Source: Nitrosomonadaceae bacterium
Lineage (GTDB): Bacteria; Pseudomonadota; Gammaproteobacteria; Burkholderiales; Usitatibacteraceae
Assembly: GCA_021300055.1 (NCBI GenBank)
Contig: JAJTHU010000057.1
Location: 1-41,850 of the forward strand
Reading direction: 5' to 3'
DNA: 41,850 bases
Under the pieces are notes generated by a model. That model saw only the letters and a list, made by a program, of their open reading frames with translations. It searched no databases and was not told the DNA's origin. The translations under genes were made by a program, and so were the position numbers. This document shows positions 16,619-24,682 of this stretch, one piece after another; within the stretch, counting starts at the first letter, position 1; every line of letters starts with the position of its first letter.

Positions 16619-17884
16619 ATGGCAGGCAAAAACCTTGATCGCGAGATTGCAGAGTTGCTCGCCGCTAACCCATCACTCACGCAAAACGAGCGCCAAGCCG
16701 TTCACTCGATTTGCTTCGATACATTACGACATGCGGGGCTAATCAACGCGCAGCTCGACGTGTTGCTCAGCCAACCGCTCACTGATCCCGCCGTGCGCCA
16801 CTTGTTGCAAGTGGCATTAGCGCAGTTACAGTTTTCCAAAGCGGCCGCGCATGCCATCGTCGACCACGCTGTTGATGCTTGCGAGTTCATGGGTTTGGCG
16901 CGCGCTAAGGGCCTTGTAAACGCCGTACTCCGGAACTTCTTGCGCACGCCAGATAAGTTCGCACGCCAACGCTTCAAGGACCCGGTGGCGACACTCGATC
17001 ATCCACGCTGGTGGATTCAACGCGTACGCGCCGCCTACCCCGATTCCGCTGACAGCTTGCTTGCCAGCGCTGGCCTCCACCCGCCAATGCACTTACGCGT
17101 GAACGCTCGTGCGAGTAATCCAGAGGCGTATCTCGCGCAACTTGCGAGCGCCGGGCTGAGCGCGCATGCCTTGGGCATGGATGCAATCTGTGTTGAGAAC
17201 CCCATCCCGGTAAGTGCATTGCCTGGTTTTGCGGAGGGGATCGTATCCGTACAAGATCTCGGTGCGCAGCTCGCCGCGCACCTCTTGGCACCCAGAACAG
17301 GCATGCGTGTGCTCGACGCGTGTGCCGCCCCTGGTGGGAAAACCGGGCACCTCTTGGAATCTGCGGACATCGAGCTTACTGCGCTTGATACTGACAAATT
17401 TCGCCTCAAGCGCGTTGAGGAAAATCTGCGACGCCTCAAACTAAGCGCGCATGTTCAACAGGCGGATGCGGCACAGCCTAGCCAATGGTGGGACAAACGC
17501 CCGTTCGACCGCATCCTCCTCGATGTTCCCTGCTCAGGTTCAGGCGTCACCCGCCGACACCCAGACATCAAGTGGATTCGGCGTGAATCCGACATCAAGC
17601 GATTTATACAAACACAAGCCAAGCTACTTGACGCTCTTTGGCCTTGCCTCGCCCCTGGTGGCCAACTCCTCTACGCAACGTGTTCAGTTTTTGCTGAAGA
17701 GAATGAGGACGTGGTGAAGGCTTTCTTGGCCTCGCACCCCGATGCTGCAGAAGAGACTGCACTGCCTGACGCAGCCAGAAGCGCCGTAAACGCGCGTTCG
17801 TCACAAAATGCGCCGGGTCTGACACTGCTGGCCAACGAAGTACACGACGGTTTTTACTACGCGCTAATCCAGAAAAAGACGTGA
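16619..17884 (+). CDS. rsmB: 16S rRNA m5C967 methyltransferase RsmB (5' end interrupted)
   Basis: A 421-residue RsmB/Sun/Fmu protein that methylates C967 of 16S rRNA using S-adenosylmethionine. An N-terminal NusB-like helical domain (about 1-125) precedes the Rossmann methyltransferase with DACAAPGGKTGHLLE, the first catalytic cysteine in LDVPCSGSGVTRRHPDIKW and the second in LLYATCSVFAEENEDV. The ATG at 16619 has no usable ribosome-binding site. The better start lies in the same frame at 16445, but TAG at 16598 intervenes. As it stands, the first helix of the NusB-like domain is partly missing. E. coli RsmB has 429 residues, so the remaining protein could be functional. It overlaps the next gene by GTGA. 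Confidence 0.85.
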   Translation: MAGKNLDREIAELLAANPSLTQNERQAVHSICFDTLRHAGLINAQLDVLLSQPLTDPAVRHLLQVALAQLQFSKAAAHAIVDHAVDACEFMGLARAKGLVNAVLRNFLRTPDKFARQRFKDPVATLDHPRWWIQRVRAAYPDSADSLLASAGLHPPMHLRVNARASNPEAYLAQLASAGLSAHALGMDAICVENPIPVSALPGFAEGIVSVQDLGAQLAAHLLAPRTGMRVLDACAAPGGKTGHLLESADIELTALDTDKFRLKRVEENLRRLKLSAHVQQADAAQPSQWWDKRPFDRILLDVPCSGSGVTRRHPDIKWIRRESDIKRFIQTQAKLLDALWPCLAPGGQLLYATCSVFAEENEDVVKAFLASHPDAAEETALPDAARSAVNARSSQNAPGLTLLANEVHDGFYYALIQKKT

Positions 17885-18495
17885 CCATCGCCCAGCACAC
17901 ACCTCGCTTGCACCGACAGCTGCCCAGCCATTGGGTGGCCTGCGTGTTCGCGTGGTTGATGCTGGTTTGGCCCACGCTCGCGGCAGGCGACACCGTAAAG
18001 GTAATCTCTGCACGTCTCGAGCAGACGGAGGATGGTTACCAACTCAACGCCGACTTTGACCTGCAACTGTCGAGCACGCTGCTTGAGGCCGTCCGTAAAG
18101 GCGTGCCGCTCTATTTCGACGTTGAATTCGAACTTACCCGTGATCGTTGGTATTGGTTGGACGACGTTGTGGTGAAGGGGTCGCGTGAGCGTCGTCTCAG
18201 CTACTCACCATTGACAGAGCAATACCGACTGACGACATCGGGTATTTCACAAAACATCAGTACGGCTGAAGATGTACGACGAGTCCTTTCGCGCATTCGT
18301 TCTTGGACGGTTGCCGAACGTGGCAGGTTCAAGCCGGGAGAGAAGATGCAAGCAGCCGTCAGGTTTCGGCTCGATACTGCGCAACTCCCCAAGCCATTCC
18401 AACTCAACACCATTGGTTCGCGCGAGTGGAGCTTGTCGAGCGAGTGGCAGCGATGGACCGTCACCATTGGTAAGGATGGGGGCGTGCAACCATGA
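17881..18495 (+). CDS. DUF4390 family exported protein
   Basis: A 204-residue protein of the DUF4390 (PF14334) type. GTG 17881 overlaps the rsmB stop (GTGA) and the stop overlaps the ntrY start (ATGA), so rsmB, this gene and ntrY are coupled. A signal peptide or anchor covers about 17-35 (WVACVFAWLMLVWPTLAAG), followed by a beta-rich domain with FDLQLSSTLLEAV, VEFELTRDRWYWLDD and QYRLTTSG. The place between rsmB and ntrYX is conserved in betaproteobacteria. Its function is unknown; a periplasmic role linked to the NtrY sensor is a guess from context. Confidence 0.88.
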   Translation: MTIAQHTPRLHRQLPSHWVACVFAWLMLVWPTLAAGDTVKVISARLEQTEDGYQLNADFDLQLSSTLLEAVRKGVPLYFDVEFELTRDRWYWLDDVVVKGSRERRLSYSPLTEQYRLTTSGISQNISTAEDVRRVLSRIRSWTVAERGRFKPGEKMQAAVRFRLDTAQLPKPFQLNTIGSREWSLSSEWQRWTVTIGKDGGVQP

Positions 18496-20750
18496 TGCGC
18501 ATCATCATTCTGGTTTGCGTAGCGCTCGGTGTCGCGTTGATCGCGCTAATGTTTCGCGCCTCGGGCAACAACACCGTCTTTGAGCAGCACTACCAAAGTT
18601 TGTTCTGGGTTGGCCTGGGCTTGACCATTGGTCTAGCCTGCTTGGTTAGCTTTCAGGTTTACTCGTTGGTGCGTCGCGTGCGCGCGCGCGAGTTCGGCTC
18701 CCAGTTGGCATTGCGTCTGATGGCCGTGTTCGTGCTGATGGCAATCATTCCCGGCGGCTTGGTCTATGCGATTTCGGTGCAGTTCTTGAATCGCTCGATC
18801 GATTCTTGGTTCGACGTTCCCGTAGACCAAGCATTCAAGAGCGCGCTCAGTCTAGGCCGCGCAGCGCTGGATGCGAACGCGGTCGAGCTTCTACGTCGCT
18901 CGCGAGATGCCGCGATTCGCGCCGCTGATGCTAAAGGGGACGCGATTACCGTGGCGCGACAGATTCGCTTCTTATACAACTTCGATGAGGTCAGCGTCGT
19001 GGGCGAAGACGCGGGCGTGCGCGCGTGGGTTGGCGGCGACGCCGAAGTGCCGAACAACCGCAACCGCCTCATTCCGGAGAAGCCCAGCGTTGATGAATTA
19101 CGTGACGCCGCTCAAATGGGCCCACAGAAATTCTCCGAGACGCTCGGGGAGCGTGCCATCTATTCACGCGTCGTCATCTTGGTGCCCGCCGCACCTGGCA
19201 TTGACGGCACACGATTCCTTCAGATCGTGCAGTCTGCACCAAAACAAATCATCACTGACGCACAGAGCATTGAAACCGGCGTGCGCGATTACGAACGCCT
19301 CCAGTTGCTGCGCGACGGGCTGAAACGTGTGTTCGCGTTGACGTTGACCGTGGCGATGGTGTTAACGCTAACGTCTGCGATTTCGCTTTCCTTCCTGCTT
19401 TCCGAACGGCTGTCTGCACCTTTGTCTGCACTCGCCGAATCGACCCGCGCAATTGCGAAGGGCGACTTCACGAAGCTCAACCCGGTCAAGAGTAGAGACG
19501 AGTTCGGTGTGCTCACGCAGTCGTTTAACATGATGACGCGACAGCTCAGCGAAGCTTCGGACAATGTGGCGCGCAAGCAGCAGGAACTCCAGACAACAAA
19601 TGCCTATCTCGAATCGATCCTTGGCAACTTGACATCTGGTGTAGTAACGCTCGATCACGATCTTAACGCGCGATCTGTCAATCGCGTGGCGCGCGAAATG
19701 CTGGGTGTCGATGCCGCCTTGATCGCGGGTTATCCCTTCAAAGATTGGGGAAAACAACGCCCATATCTGAGTGACCTAATTGAAGAGATTCGCGGTGAGC
19801 TCCAACGATCGCGCGCAGACTCGTCGGCGAAGTCCAAGCCGTGGGAGAAGCAGTTCACCATCGATTCAACGGACAACCTTGCAGCACCATCGGGGAACAC
19901 CGTGCAGATGCGCGCAACGACCAAGAAGACCGTTCTGGTTCGCGGCACACAGTTAAGTGAACAAGCGGGCGGAGAGGGGGCCGGATTCGTCTTGGTGTTT
20001 GACGACATTACTCGCCTCATCCAAGCGCAGCGCGATGCGGCGTGGGGCGAAGTGGCAAGGCGCCTCGCACATGAGATCAAGAATCCATTGACCCCGATCC
20101 AATTGTCAGCCGAGCGGATGGCCATGAAGCTCGCAGACAAGTTGCCCACTGCCGAGCGCGAAATGCTGCAGCGTTCGACGCACACAATCGTCGCGCAAGT
20201 CGCCGCGCTAAAGGGCATGGTGGACGATTTCAGCCTCTATTCACGCGCTTCGCGAATGGAGCTTGGTCCCGTTGATATTAACGAGGTGGTATCGGACGTT
20301 TTGGCCCTGTACGAGTCGATTCCAGTCCAAATGAATATCGAGCTAGGCAAAGATCTGCCGACCGTGTCAGCCGATCCGGCGCTCCTGCGTCAGGTAATTC
20401 ACAACCTTATGCAAAACGCACAGGATGCGTTGCAGGCCTCCGTCTCGCCAACCATATCTATCCGAACCTGTTTGCAGGGCAACGATATTGAACTACGTGT
20501 CGAAGACAACGGTACAGGCATCCGCGACGATGTACTGAACCGGATCTTTGAGCCATACGTGACGACTAAAGCACGGGGCACCGGTCTTGGCCTACCGATC
20601 GTCAAGAAGATCATCGATGAACACCGCGGCAGCGTCGAGGCGGAAAACCTCTCGCCTAGCGGTGCGGCGATCACTATTCGCCTGCCCATCGCAAACCCTA
20701 GTTTGTTCGCGCAACAACATGCGTCGAATGCTTCCAACCAGACCAGCTAA
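18492..20750 (+). CDS. ntrY: NtrY-type membrane sensor histidine kinase
   Basis: A 752-residue NtrY kinase. Two spans at about 3-21 and 38-58, a third near 76-96, a periplasmic sensor region (about 100-280), a span at 281-303, a HAMP linker (about 304-358), a PAS domain (about 368-505), HisKA with His527 in RRLAHEIKNPLTPIQLS, and an HATPase domain with N-box NLMQNAQDAL, VEDNGTGI and GTGLGLPIVKKI. The kinase motifs are all intact. It overlaps the DUF4390 gene by ATGA and is followed by ntrX 21 bases later. NtrY/NtrX systems sense nitrogen or redox conditions or control cell-envelope functions in different lineages; the signal here is not apparent. Confidence 0.95.
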   Translation: MMRIIILVCVALGVALIALMFRASGNNTVFEQHYQSLFWVGLGLTIGLACLVSFQVYSLVRRVRAREFGSQLALRLMAVFVLMAIIPGGLVYAISVQFLNRSIDSWFDVPVDQAFKSALSLGRAALDANAVELLRRSRDAAIRAADAKGDAITVARQIRFLYNFDEVSVVGEDAGVRAWVGGDAEVPNNRNRLIPEKPSVDELRDAAQMGPQKFSETLGERAIYSRVVILVPAAPGIDGTRFLQIVQSAPKQIITDAQSIETGVRDYERLQLLRDGLKRVFALTLTVAMVLTLTSAISLSFLLSERLSAPLSALAESTRAIAKGDFTKLNPVKSRDEFGVLTQSFNMMTRQLSEASDNVARKQQELQTTNAYLESILGNLTSGVVTLDHDLNARSVNRVAREMLGVDAALIAGYPFKDWGKQRPYLSDLIEEIRGELQRSRADSSAKSKPWEKQFTIDSTDNLAAPSGNTVQMRATTKKTVLVRGTQLSEQAGGEGAGFVLVFDDITRLIQAQRDAAWGEVARRLAHEIKNPLTPIQLSAERMAMKLADKLPTAEREMLQRSTHTIVAQVAALKGMVDDFSLYSRASRMELGPVDINEVVSDVLALYESIPVQMNIELGKDLPTVSADPALLRQVIHNLMQNAQDALQASVSPTISIRTCLQGNDIELRVEDNGTGIRDDVLNRIFEPYVTTKARGTGLGLPIVKKIIDEHRGSVEAENLSPSGAAITIRLPIANPSLFAQQHASNASNQTS

Positions 20751-20771
20751 ACTGCCGTGCAGGTAAAGATC

Positions 20772-22046
20772 ATGCCAGCAAACAACATCCTCGTAGTCGA
20801 TGACGAAATCGGCATCCGCGAACTCTTGTCCGAGATTCTCAAGGACGAGGGATATTCCGTGCGCGTCGCCGAAAACGCTCAGGCCGCCCGCGCTGCGCGC
20901 AAAGAAGCTCGCCCAGACTTGGTTTTGCTGGACATTTGGATGCCAGACATGGACGGCATTTCGCTGCTCAAGGAGTGGGCGCAGACCGGACAGCTGACGA
21001 TGCCGGTCGTGATGATGTCGGGACACGGCACGATCGAGTCGGCCATTGAGGCCACGCGCATCGGTGCGTTCGACTTCCTTGAAAAACCGATCAGCCTGCC
21101 AAAGCTCGTTGCCACGGTTGGCAAAGCGCTTGCGGGTGGACGTGTGTTGCCCAAACCCGGCTTGTCCTTTGCGCACCTAGGGCGCGCGAAAATCATTAGT
21201 GAGCTGCGACAGCGCCTCGATCAAGTGAGCCGCCTACGCGTACCACTATTGTTGACGGGTGAGCCAGGCTGCGGCTTTGAACTTATCGCGCGCATGGTCC
21301 ATCTGCGCAACACGCCGTGGTTTGCGCCACCCGATCACAGCTGGTTGGGAGTGAACCCGTTTGCGCCCTTAGCGGAAACACGCGATGGCGTTCTGTTTAT
21401 TGAAGATATCGAGCGACTGAGTCGCAATGAGCAACGCGGGCTGTCGCAACTCATTACCAAGCTCGATAAGTTCAACGTAAGGTTGGTTGCCGCGACATCG
21501 CACGCATTGATCCCGATGATCGAATCAGGTGAATTCGATTCGAACTTGCACGCACAGCTGTCCGGCATAACGTTACGCATCCCGTCGTTGCGCGAGCACG
21601 CCGAAGATATCCCTGATCTGGCCAATACGATGCTATTGCAGATGGTAGAAGCGAACGAATGTGCGCTGCGTTCATTTAGTGTTGGCGCGCTTAATGCCCT
21701 GCGCAATCTCGAATGGCCCGGAAACCTGCCGGTGTTGCAGAACGCGGTGAAGACGCTCGCGTTAACGAGCTTGTCTACGGAGATATCGACCGACGATGTG
21801 GCACGCGTCGCGGCGGAGCTCGGCTTAGGTGTGGCGGTGGTCGCGGATGCGCCGATGGGTGGCATTCCATATGACTTGCCACTTCGTGAAGCGCGTGAAC
21901 GTTTTGAGTACCAGTATTTCCTGCACCACATCCGGCACGAGGACGGCAATATGTCGCGCGTGGCAGAGAAAGTTGGCCTTGAGCGAACGCACTTGTACCG
22001 CAAGCTCAAGCAGCTCGGTATCCGGCCATCGGGCAAAACGGAGTAA
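20772..22046 (+). CDS. ntrX: NtrX-type response regulator with degenerate AAA+ domain
   Basis: A 424-residue regulator. The receiver domain is intact (D10-D11, phosphoacceptor Asp54 in LVLLDIWMPDMDG, KPIS). The central region aligns with a sigma-54 activator AAA+ domain but is degraded: the Walker A site reads GEPGCGFE, lacking the Lys of GxxGxGKE, and no GAFTGA loop for sigma-54 contact is present. A Walker B-like segment (GVLFIEDIERL) and the late RIPSLREHAEDIPDL survive. A Fis-type helix-turn-helix ends the protein (MSRVAEKVGLERTHLYRKL). The ATG at 20772 has AGGT at suitable distance; GTG 20757 has no ribosome-binding site. It probably regulates without sigma-54 ATPase activity. Confidence 0.9.
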   Translation: MPANNILVVDDEIGIRELLSEILKDEGYSVRVAENAQAARAARKEARPDLVLLDIWMPDMDGISLLKEWAQTGQLTMPVVMMSGHGTIESAIEATRIGAFDFLEKPISLPKLVATVGKALAGGRVLPKPGLSFAHLGRAKIISELRQRLDQVSRLRVPLLLTGEPGCGFELIARMVHLRNTPWFAPPDHSWLGVNPFAPLAETRDGVLFIEDIERLSRNEQRGLSQLITKLDKFNVRLVAATSHALIPMIESGEFDSNLHAQLSGITLRIPSLREHAEDIPDLANTMLLQMVEANECALRSFSVGALNALRNLEWPGNLPVLQNAVKTLALTSLSTEISTDDVARVAAELGLGVAVVADAPMGGIPYDLPLREARERFEYQYFLHHIRHEDGNMSRVAEKVGLERTHLYRKLKQLGIRPSGKTE

Positions 22047-22086
22047 CGATTGGTGCGCGGCTTAGGCGCTCGCCGCGCATCGTTAC
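22043..22086. terminator. Bidirectional hairpin between converging genes
   Basis: GTAACGAT (22043-22050) pairs with ATCGTTAC (22079-22086), and inside it TGCGCGGC pairs with GCCGCGCA. The hairpin fills the whole gap between ntrX and the converging hydrolase gene. It includes most of the ntrX stop codon and the last base of the other stop. There is no long T run, so termination efficiency is uncertain. Confidence 0.6.
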
Positions 22087-23042
22087 TACGTGTTCAGCAG
22101 TTGTCCAATGCGAACGACTGTGAGTCCGGGTTTGACGTTGACTAGGGTCGGCATCACCAGTACGCAGTTGTCGTAAGGTGCCGTTACAGGCTGCCCGCTG
22201 TCCCAAGCGAACACCTCACCCTGGCGCTCGATGATATCGAGTCCCTTGGTGCCAGCGCGAAATTGGTAGTCCGTCGTCGATGCGATGAGTGCGTCGGTGA
22301 TGCGCACTACGCGCGTTGGCGGCACTGGTGACGGATCAATATGCGAGGCAGCAGTAGCCGCATCCACGCAGCCCGTTTCTCGCAAGAATCGCCAAACGGT
22401 TTGCCATGCGACATCCGCCGCACGATGCTCCCAGTGCTGTCCGCACTCGACCAGTAACGCATTCTTGCCAGAAGCAGGATCACCAAAGCCCGCGAAATCG
22501 CGCATGCGCGTGCCGTTAGCGTGACCACGATCACTTACGATGAACTCCGGAATGCCCACGCGTTGCGCAAACGAGATGCCTTTATCGAGCGGACCGCAGA
22601 TCATGACTGGCTCGTGCGGATCATGCATCGAATGAATATCGAGCAGGAAATCAACATCCTCAATAATCGGCCGCATCGCACGTGCACGTCTAAGCTCTGA
22701 GGAGTCACGTGCACCATTGAGCGCTTTTTCGGTCCAGACGCGATTGAAATCTTCGTCGACGTAACGTGTCGTGTGCGGTTCGTCAGGATTCCAACGCATA
22801 AACGCGTCGACGTTGGCAAACGAGAGTGATAGTCGGCCACGCGCGGGCCGCACATCCATTCGAAATAGGCGGTCAACCGCAATGGCACCGCAAATCTCAT
22901 TACCATGCGTCACAGCATTGATCATGACGTGCGGACCAGCCACACCAGAATCAAATGTGGTGATGTACTCGACCCCGGTGTTTCCCTCACGGTAGGCCGA
23001 AATATCAGGCGGGCGAAGCTCCACCTTGTAGACAGGAGCCAT
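22086..23042 (-). CDS. Succinylglutamate desuccinylase/aspartoacylase family hydrolase
   Basis: A 318-residue zinc amidohydrolase of the AstE/AspA family (PF04952), which cleaves N-acyl groups from amino acids. Zinc ligands are His46 and Glu49 in VTHGNEI and His137 in LLDIHSMHD; the catalytic Glu is probably Glu199 in ALLVECGQHWEH. The C-terminal part (about 235-318) is a beta-rich domain typical of the family. The start overlaps the preceding gene's stop as TAATG, so the two hydrolases are translationally coupled. Paired with an N-formylglutamate-amidohydrolase-like enzyme, it may act on N-acylated amino acids or peptides. The exact substrate is unknown. Confidence 0.88.
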   Translation of the reverse strand: MAPVYKVELRPPDISAYREGNTGVEYITTFDSGVAGPHVMINAVTHGNEICGAIAVDRLFRMDVRPARGRLSLSFANVDAFMRWNPDEPHTTRYVDEDFNRVWTEKALNGARDSSELRRARAMRPIIEDVDFLLDIHSMHDPHEPVMICGPLDKGISFAQRVGIPEFIVSDRGHANGTRMRDFAGFGDPASGKNALLVECGQHWEHRAADVAWQTVWRFLRETGCVDAATAASHIDPSPVPPTRVVRITDALIASTTDYQFRAGTKGLDIIERQGEVFAWDSGQPVTAPYDNCVLVMPTLVNVKPGLTVVRIGQLLNT

Positions 23043-23989
23043 TAGTGGTCGTGATGGTGACGATGCCCACCATGACCCCCATGGTCATGGCCACAATCGT
23101 GGTGTGCGTGATCATGGCCCGGCATGTGCTCGTGTGCGTACGCAGCGACTTCCTCGATCAACTTTGTGAGATCTTGTTTGAGCGTGGCGAAGTTGGCATT
23201 TGGCTCACGCGTATCCTCGTCCATGTAGAGGCGACGATTAACCTCCACTTGGAGTGAATGCATATTCTGCGCGGGGTCGGAGTACGCACGCACCAGTTCT
23301 ACACCTTTGTAAGGGTCGTTGATGCGCACGTCATAACCCATTTCCTTCAACACTACTGCGACAAAGTTGGTAAACGCAGGCTCGCACGTCGTACCATCGC
23401 GGTCACCCAAAACGAAATCGGCACGCGCCACACCTGGCCCCTCTTCGGAGATGACCGACGAAACGGCTGGCATCGAGTGGCAGTTGAGGTGCCAAACCGC
23501 ACCGTAGTGTTTATGCGCGGCGTTGATGGTGTCGCGCAGGGCCTTATGGTACGGAGCGTAATACTTGGCGATGCGCGCTTGCACTTCGGCCACCGTCAGC
23601 TTACGGTTGTAGATCGCCTCGCCGGTATCGAGCAGGCGCCAGACGAGTCCAATACCTTTGTCGGTTTTTTTGGTGACGTTGATTGGGCCTGGCCACGCGC
23701 TGTCCAGCAACGCAGGGTCGATATCGAGCAGTGAGCGATTGGCGTCGATATAGCTGCGGGGAAACTGCGCGGCAATTAGGGTCGCGCCGAGATCGGGTGC
23801 GGCCTCGTAAAGAACATGCACATGCGTATCTTCGGCACGACGCAGGGTGGCGTAGTCGACAACGTAGTTGAAGTCTGCCGGGTAGCGCGTGCCGCTATGT
23901 GGCGAATCCAACACGACGGGCACCTCATGGTCGTGCGTCGTACGCGGTGGAGCCAATGTATAGGCAAGGCTAGGTTGCAGGATGGTCAT
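23042..23989 (-). CDS. N-formylglutamate amidohydrolase family protein with His-rich tail
   Basis: A 315-residue protein of the N-formylglutamate amidohydrolase family (PF05013, HutG-like). Family signatures include VVLDSPHSGTRYP (about 25-37), RSYIDANRSLLDID, and WHLNCHSMP with conserved Asn and His. No histidine-degradation genes are nearby, so a role in histidine use is not implied. The last 30 residues hold 14 His plus a Cys (GHDHAHHDCGHDHGGHGG and following), a metal-binding-type tail that looks like a zinc store or chaperone sequence. The start ATG overlaps the stop of an ABC-transporter fragment (ATGA at 23986-23989), a relic of coupling to a former upstream gene. Confidence 0.88.
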   Translation of the reverse strand: MTILQPSLAYTLAPPRTTHDHEVPVVLDSPHSGTRYPADFNYVVDYATLRRAEDTHVHVLYEAAPDLGATLIAAQFPRSYIDANRSLLDIDPALLDSAWPGPINVTKKTDKGIGLVWRLLDTGEAIYNRKLTVAEVQARIAKYYAPYHKALRDTINAAHKHYGAVWHLNCHSMPAVSSVISEEGPGVARADFVLGDRDGTTCEPAFTNFVAVVLKEMGYDVRINDPYKGVELVRAYSDPAQNMHSLQVEVNRRLYMDEDTREPNANFATLKQDLTKLIEEVAAYAHEHMPGHDHAHHDCGHDHGGHGGHRHHHDH

Positions 23990-24231
23990 GATGAACTCTG
24001 TAGCGGGGAGTGCGCGGGGTGCGGGGGGTGAACGAGATGGCAGGCGACGAGCCGGTCAGACGAAGATGATAGCGCTTTAAGGATGGGCGGCTGTTCTTTG
24101 CACCCAGCAGCAGCCGTTGCGTGCGGGCAACGTGGATAGAAGTGACAACCGTTTGGCGGATTGAGTGGGGAAGGAATCTCGCCTCGGATCGGCACGAAAT
24201 CGCGGCGGCGCGGTATCACGCATAGGAAATA
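23986..24231 (-). pseudogene. C-terminal remnant of an oligopeptide ABC transporter ATP-binding protein (DppD/DppF/OppF type)
   Basis: On the minus strand this frame reads VPIRGEIPSPLNPPNGC, HFYPRCPHA and, near the end, LVACHLVHP. That is the conserved oligo_HPY region (PF08352) at the C-terminus of peptide-transporter ATPases, including the paired cysteines. The ATPase core (Walker A and B, LSGGQ) is absent; upstream of about 24231 the sequence is unrelated. The stop TGA overlaps the start of the amidohydrolase gene in ATGA, as expected of a former operon partner. The rest of the transporter has been deleted. Confidence 0.8.
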
Positions 24232-24349
24232 GGACGTTGCATCCGCAACGTCGCTGCGAAGCAACCCAAAGACCGCGATAATACCCGCTACTGTCTTTTC
24301 GCTCCCGCGCGGCCCTCTGCCCCGGTTGGCATGGACGCACGAAAGCCCC

Positions 24350-24679
24350 ATGAATTCGAGCCCACTCGTTTCACGCTTCGAGGCAATGCTTGTCGATGGA
24401 AAAGACTCGGCCTTGCTCCGTTTCTCCTTGGGAAACGCTCATCTTCAAGTGAGCGACTATGCCAAAGCAGCAGTGCATCTCGAGACGGCCGTCACACAGG
24501 ACCCAAACTACTCGGCAGCTTGGAAACTGCTCGGCAAGGCATACGCAGCGATGAACGATGCAGATCGCGCACGCGCAGCGTTCGACTCCGGTATCGCGGC
24601 GGCGGAGCGGCAGGGCGACAAGCAGGCAGCGAAGGAAATGCAAGTTTTCCGAAAACGGCTTGCGCCGCCAACGGAGTGA
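24350..24679 (+). CDS. Small tetratricopeptide-repeat protein
   Basis: A 109-residue protein with two clear TPR units: ALLRFSLGNAHLQVSDYAKAAVHLETAVTQDP (written here as family evidence in parts: ALLRFSLGNAHL, DYAKAAVHLETAV) and SAAWKLLGKAYAAMNDADRA, followed by a third helical pair rich in Ala, Glu and Lys. There is no signal peptide, so it is cytoplasmic and probably a protein-interaction module. Similar short TPR proteins are widespread in betaproteobacteria without known function. The ATG at 24350 (MNSSPLVSRFEAML) fits the family start better than 24326. It converges with aroB and ends three bases before it. Confidence 0.8.
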   Translation: MNSSPLVSRFEAMLVDGKDSALLRFSLGNAHLQVSDYAKAAVHLETAVTQDPNYSAAWKLLGKAYAAMNDADRARAAFDSGIAAAERQGDKQAAKEMQVFRKRLAPPTE

Positions 24680-24682
24680 TGG

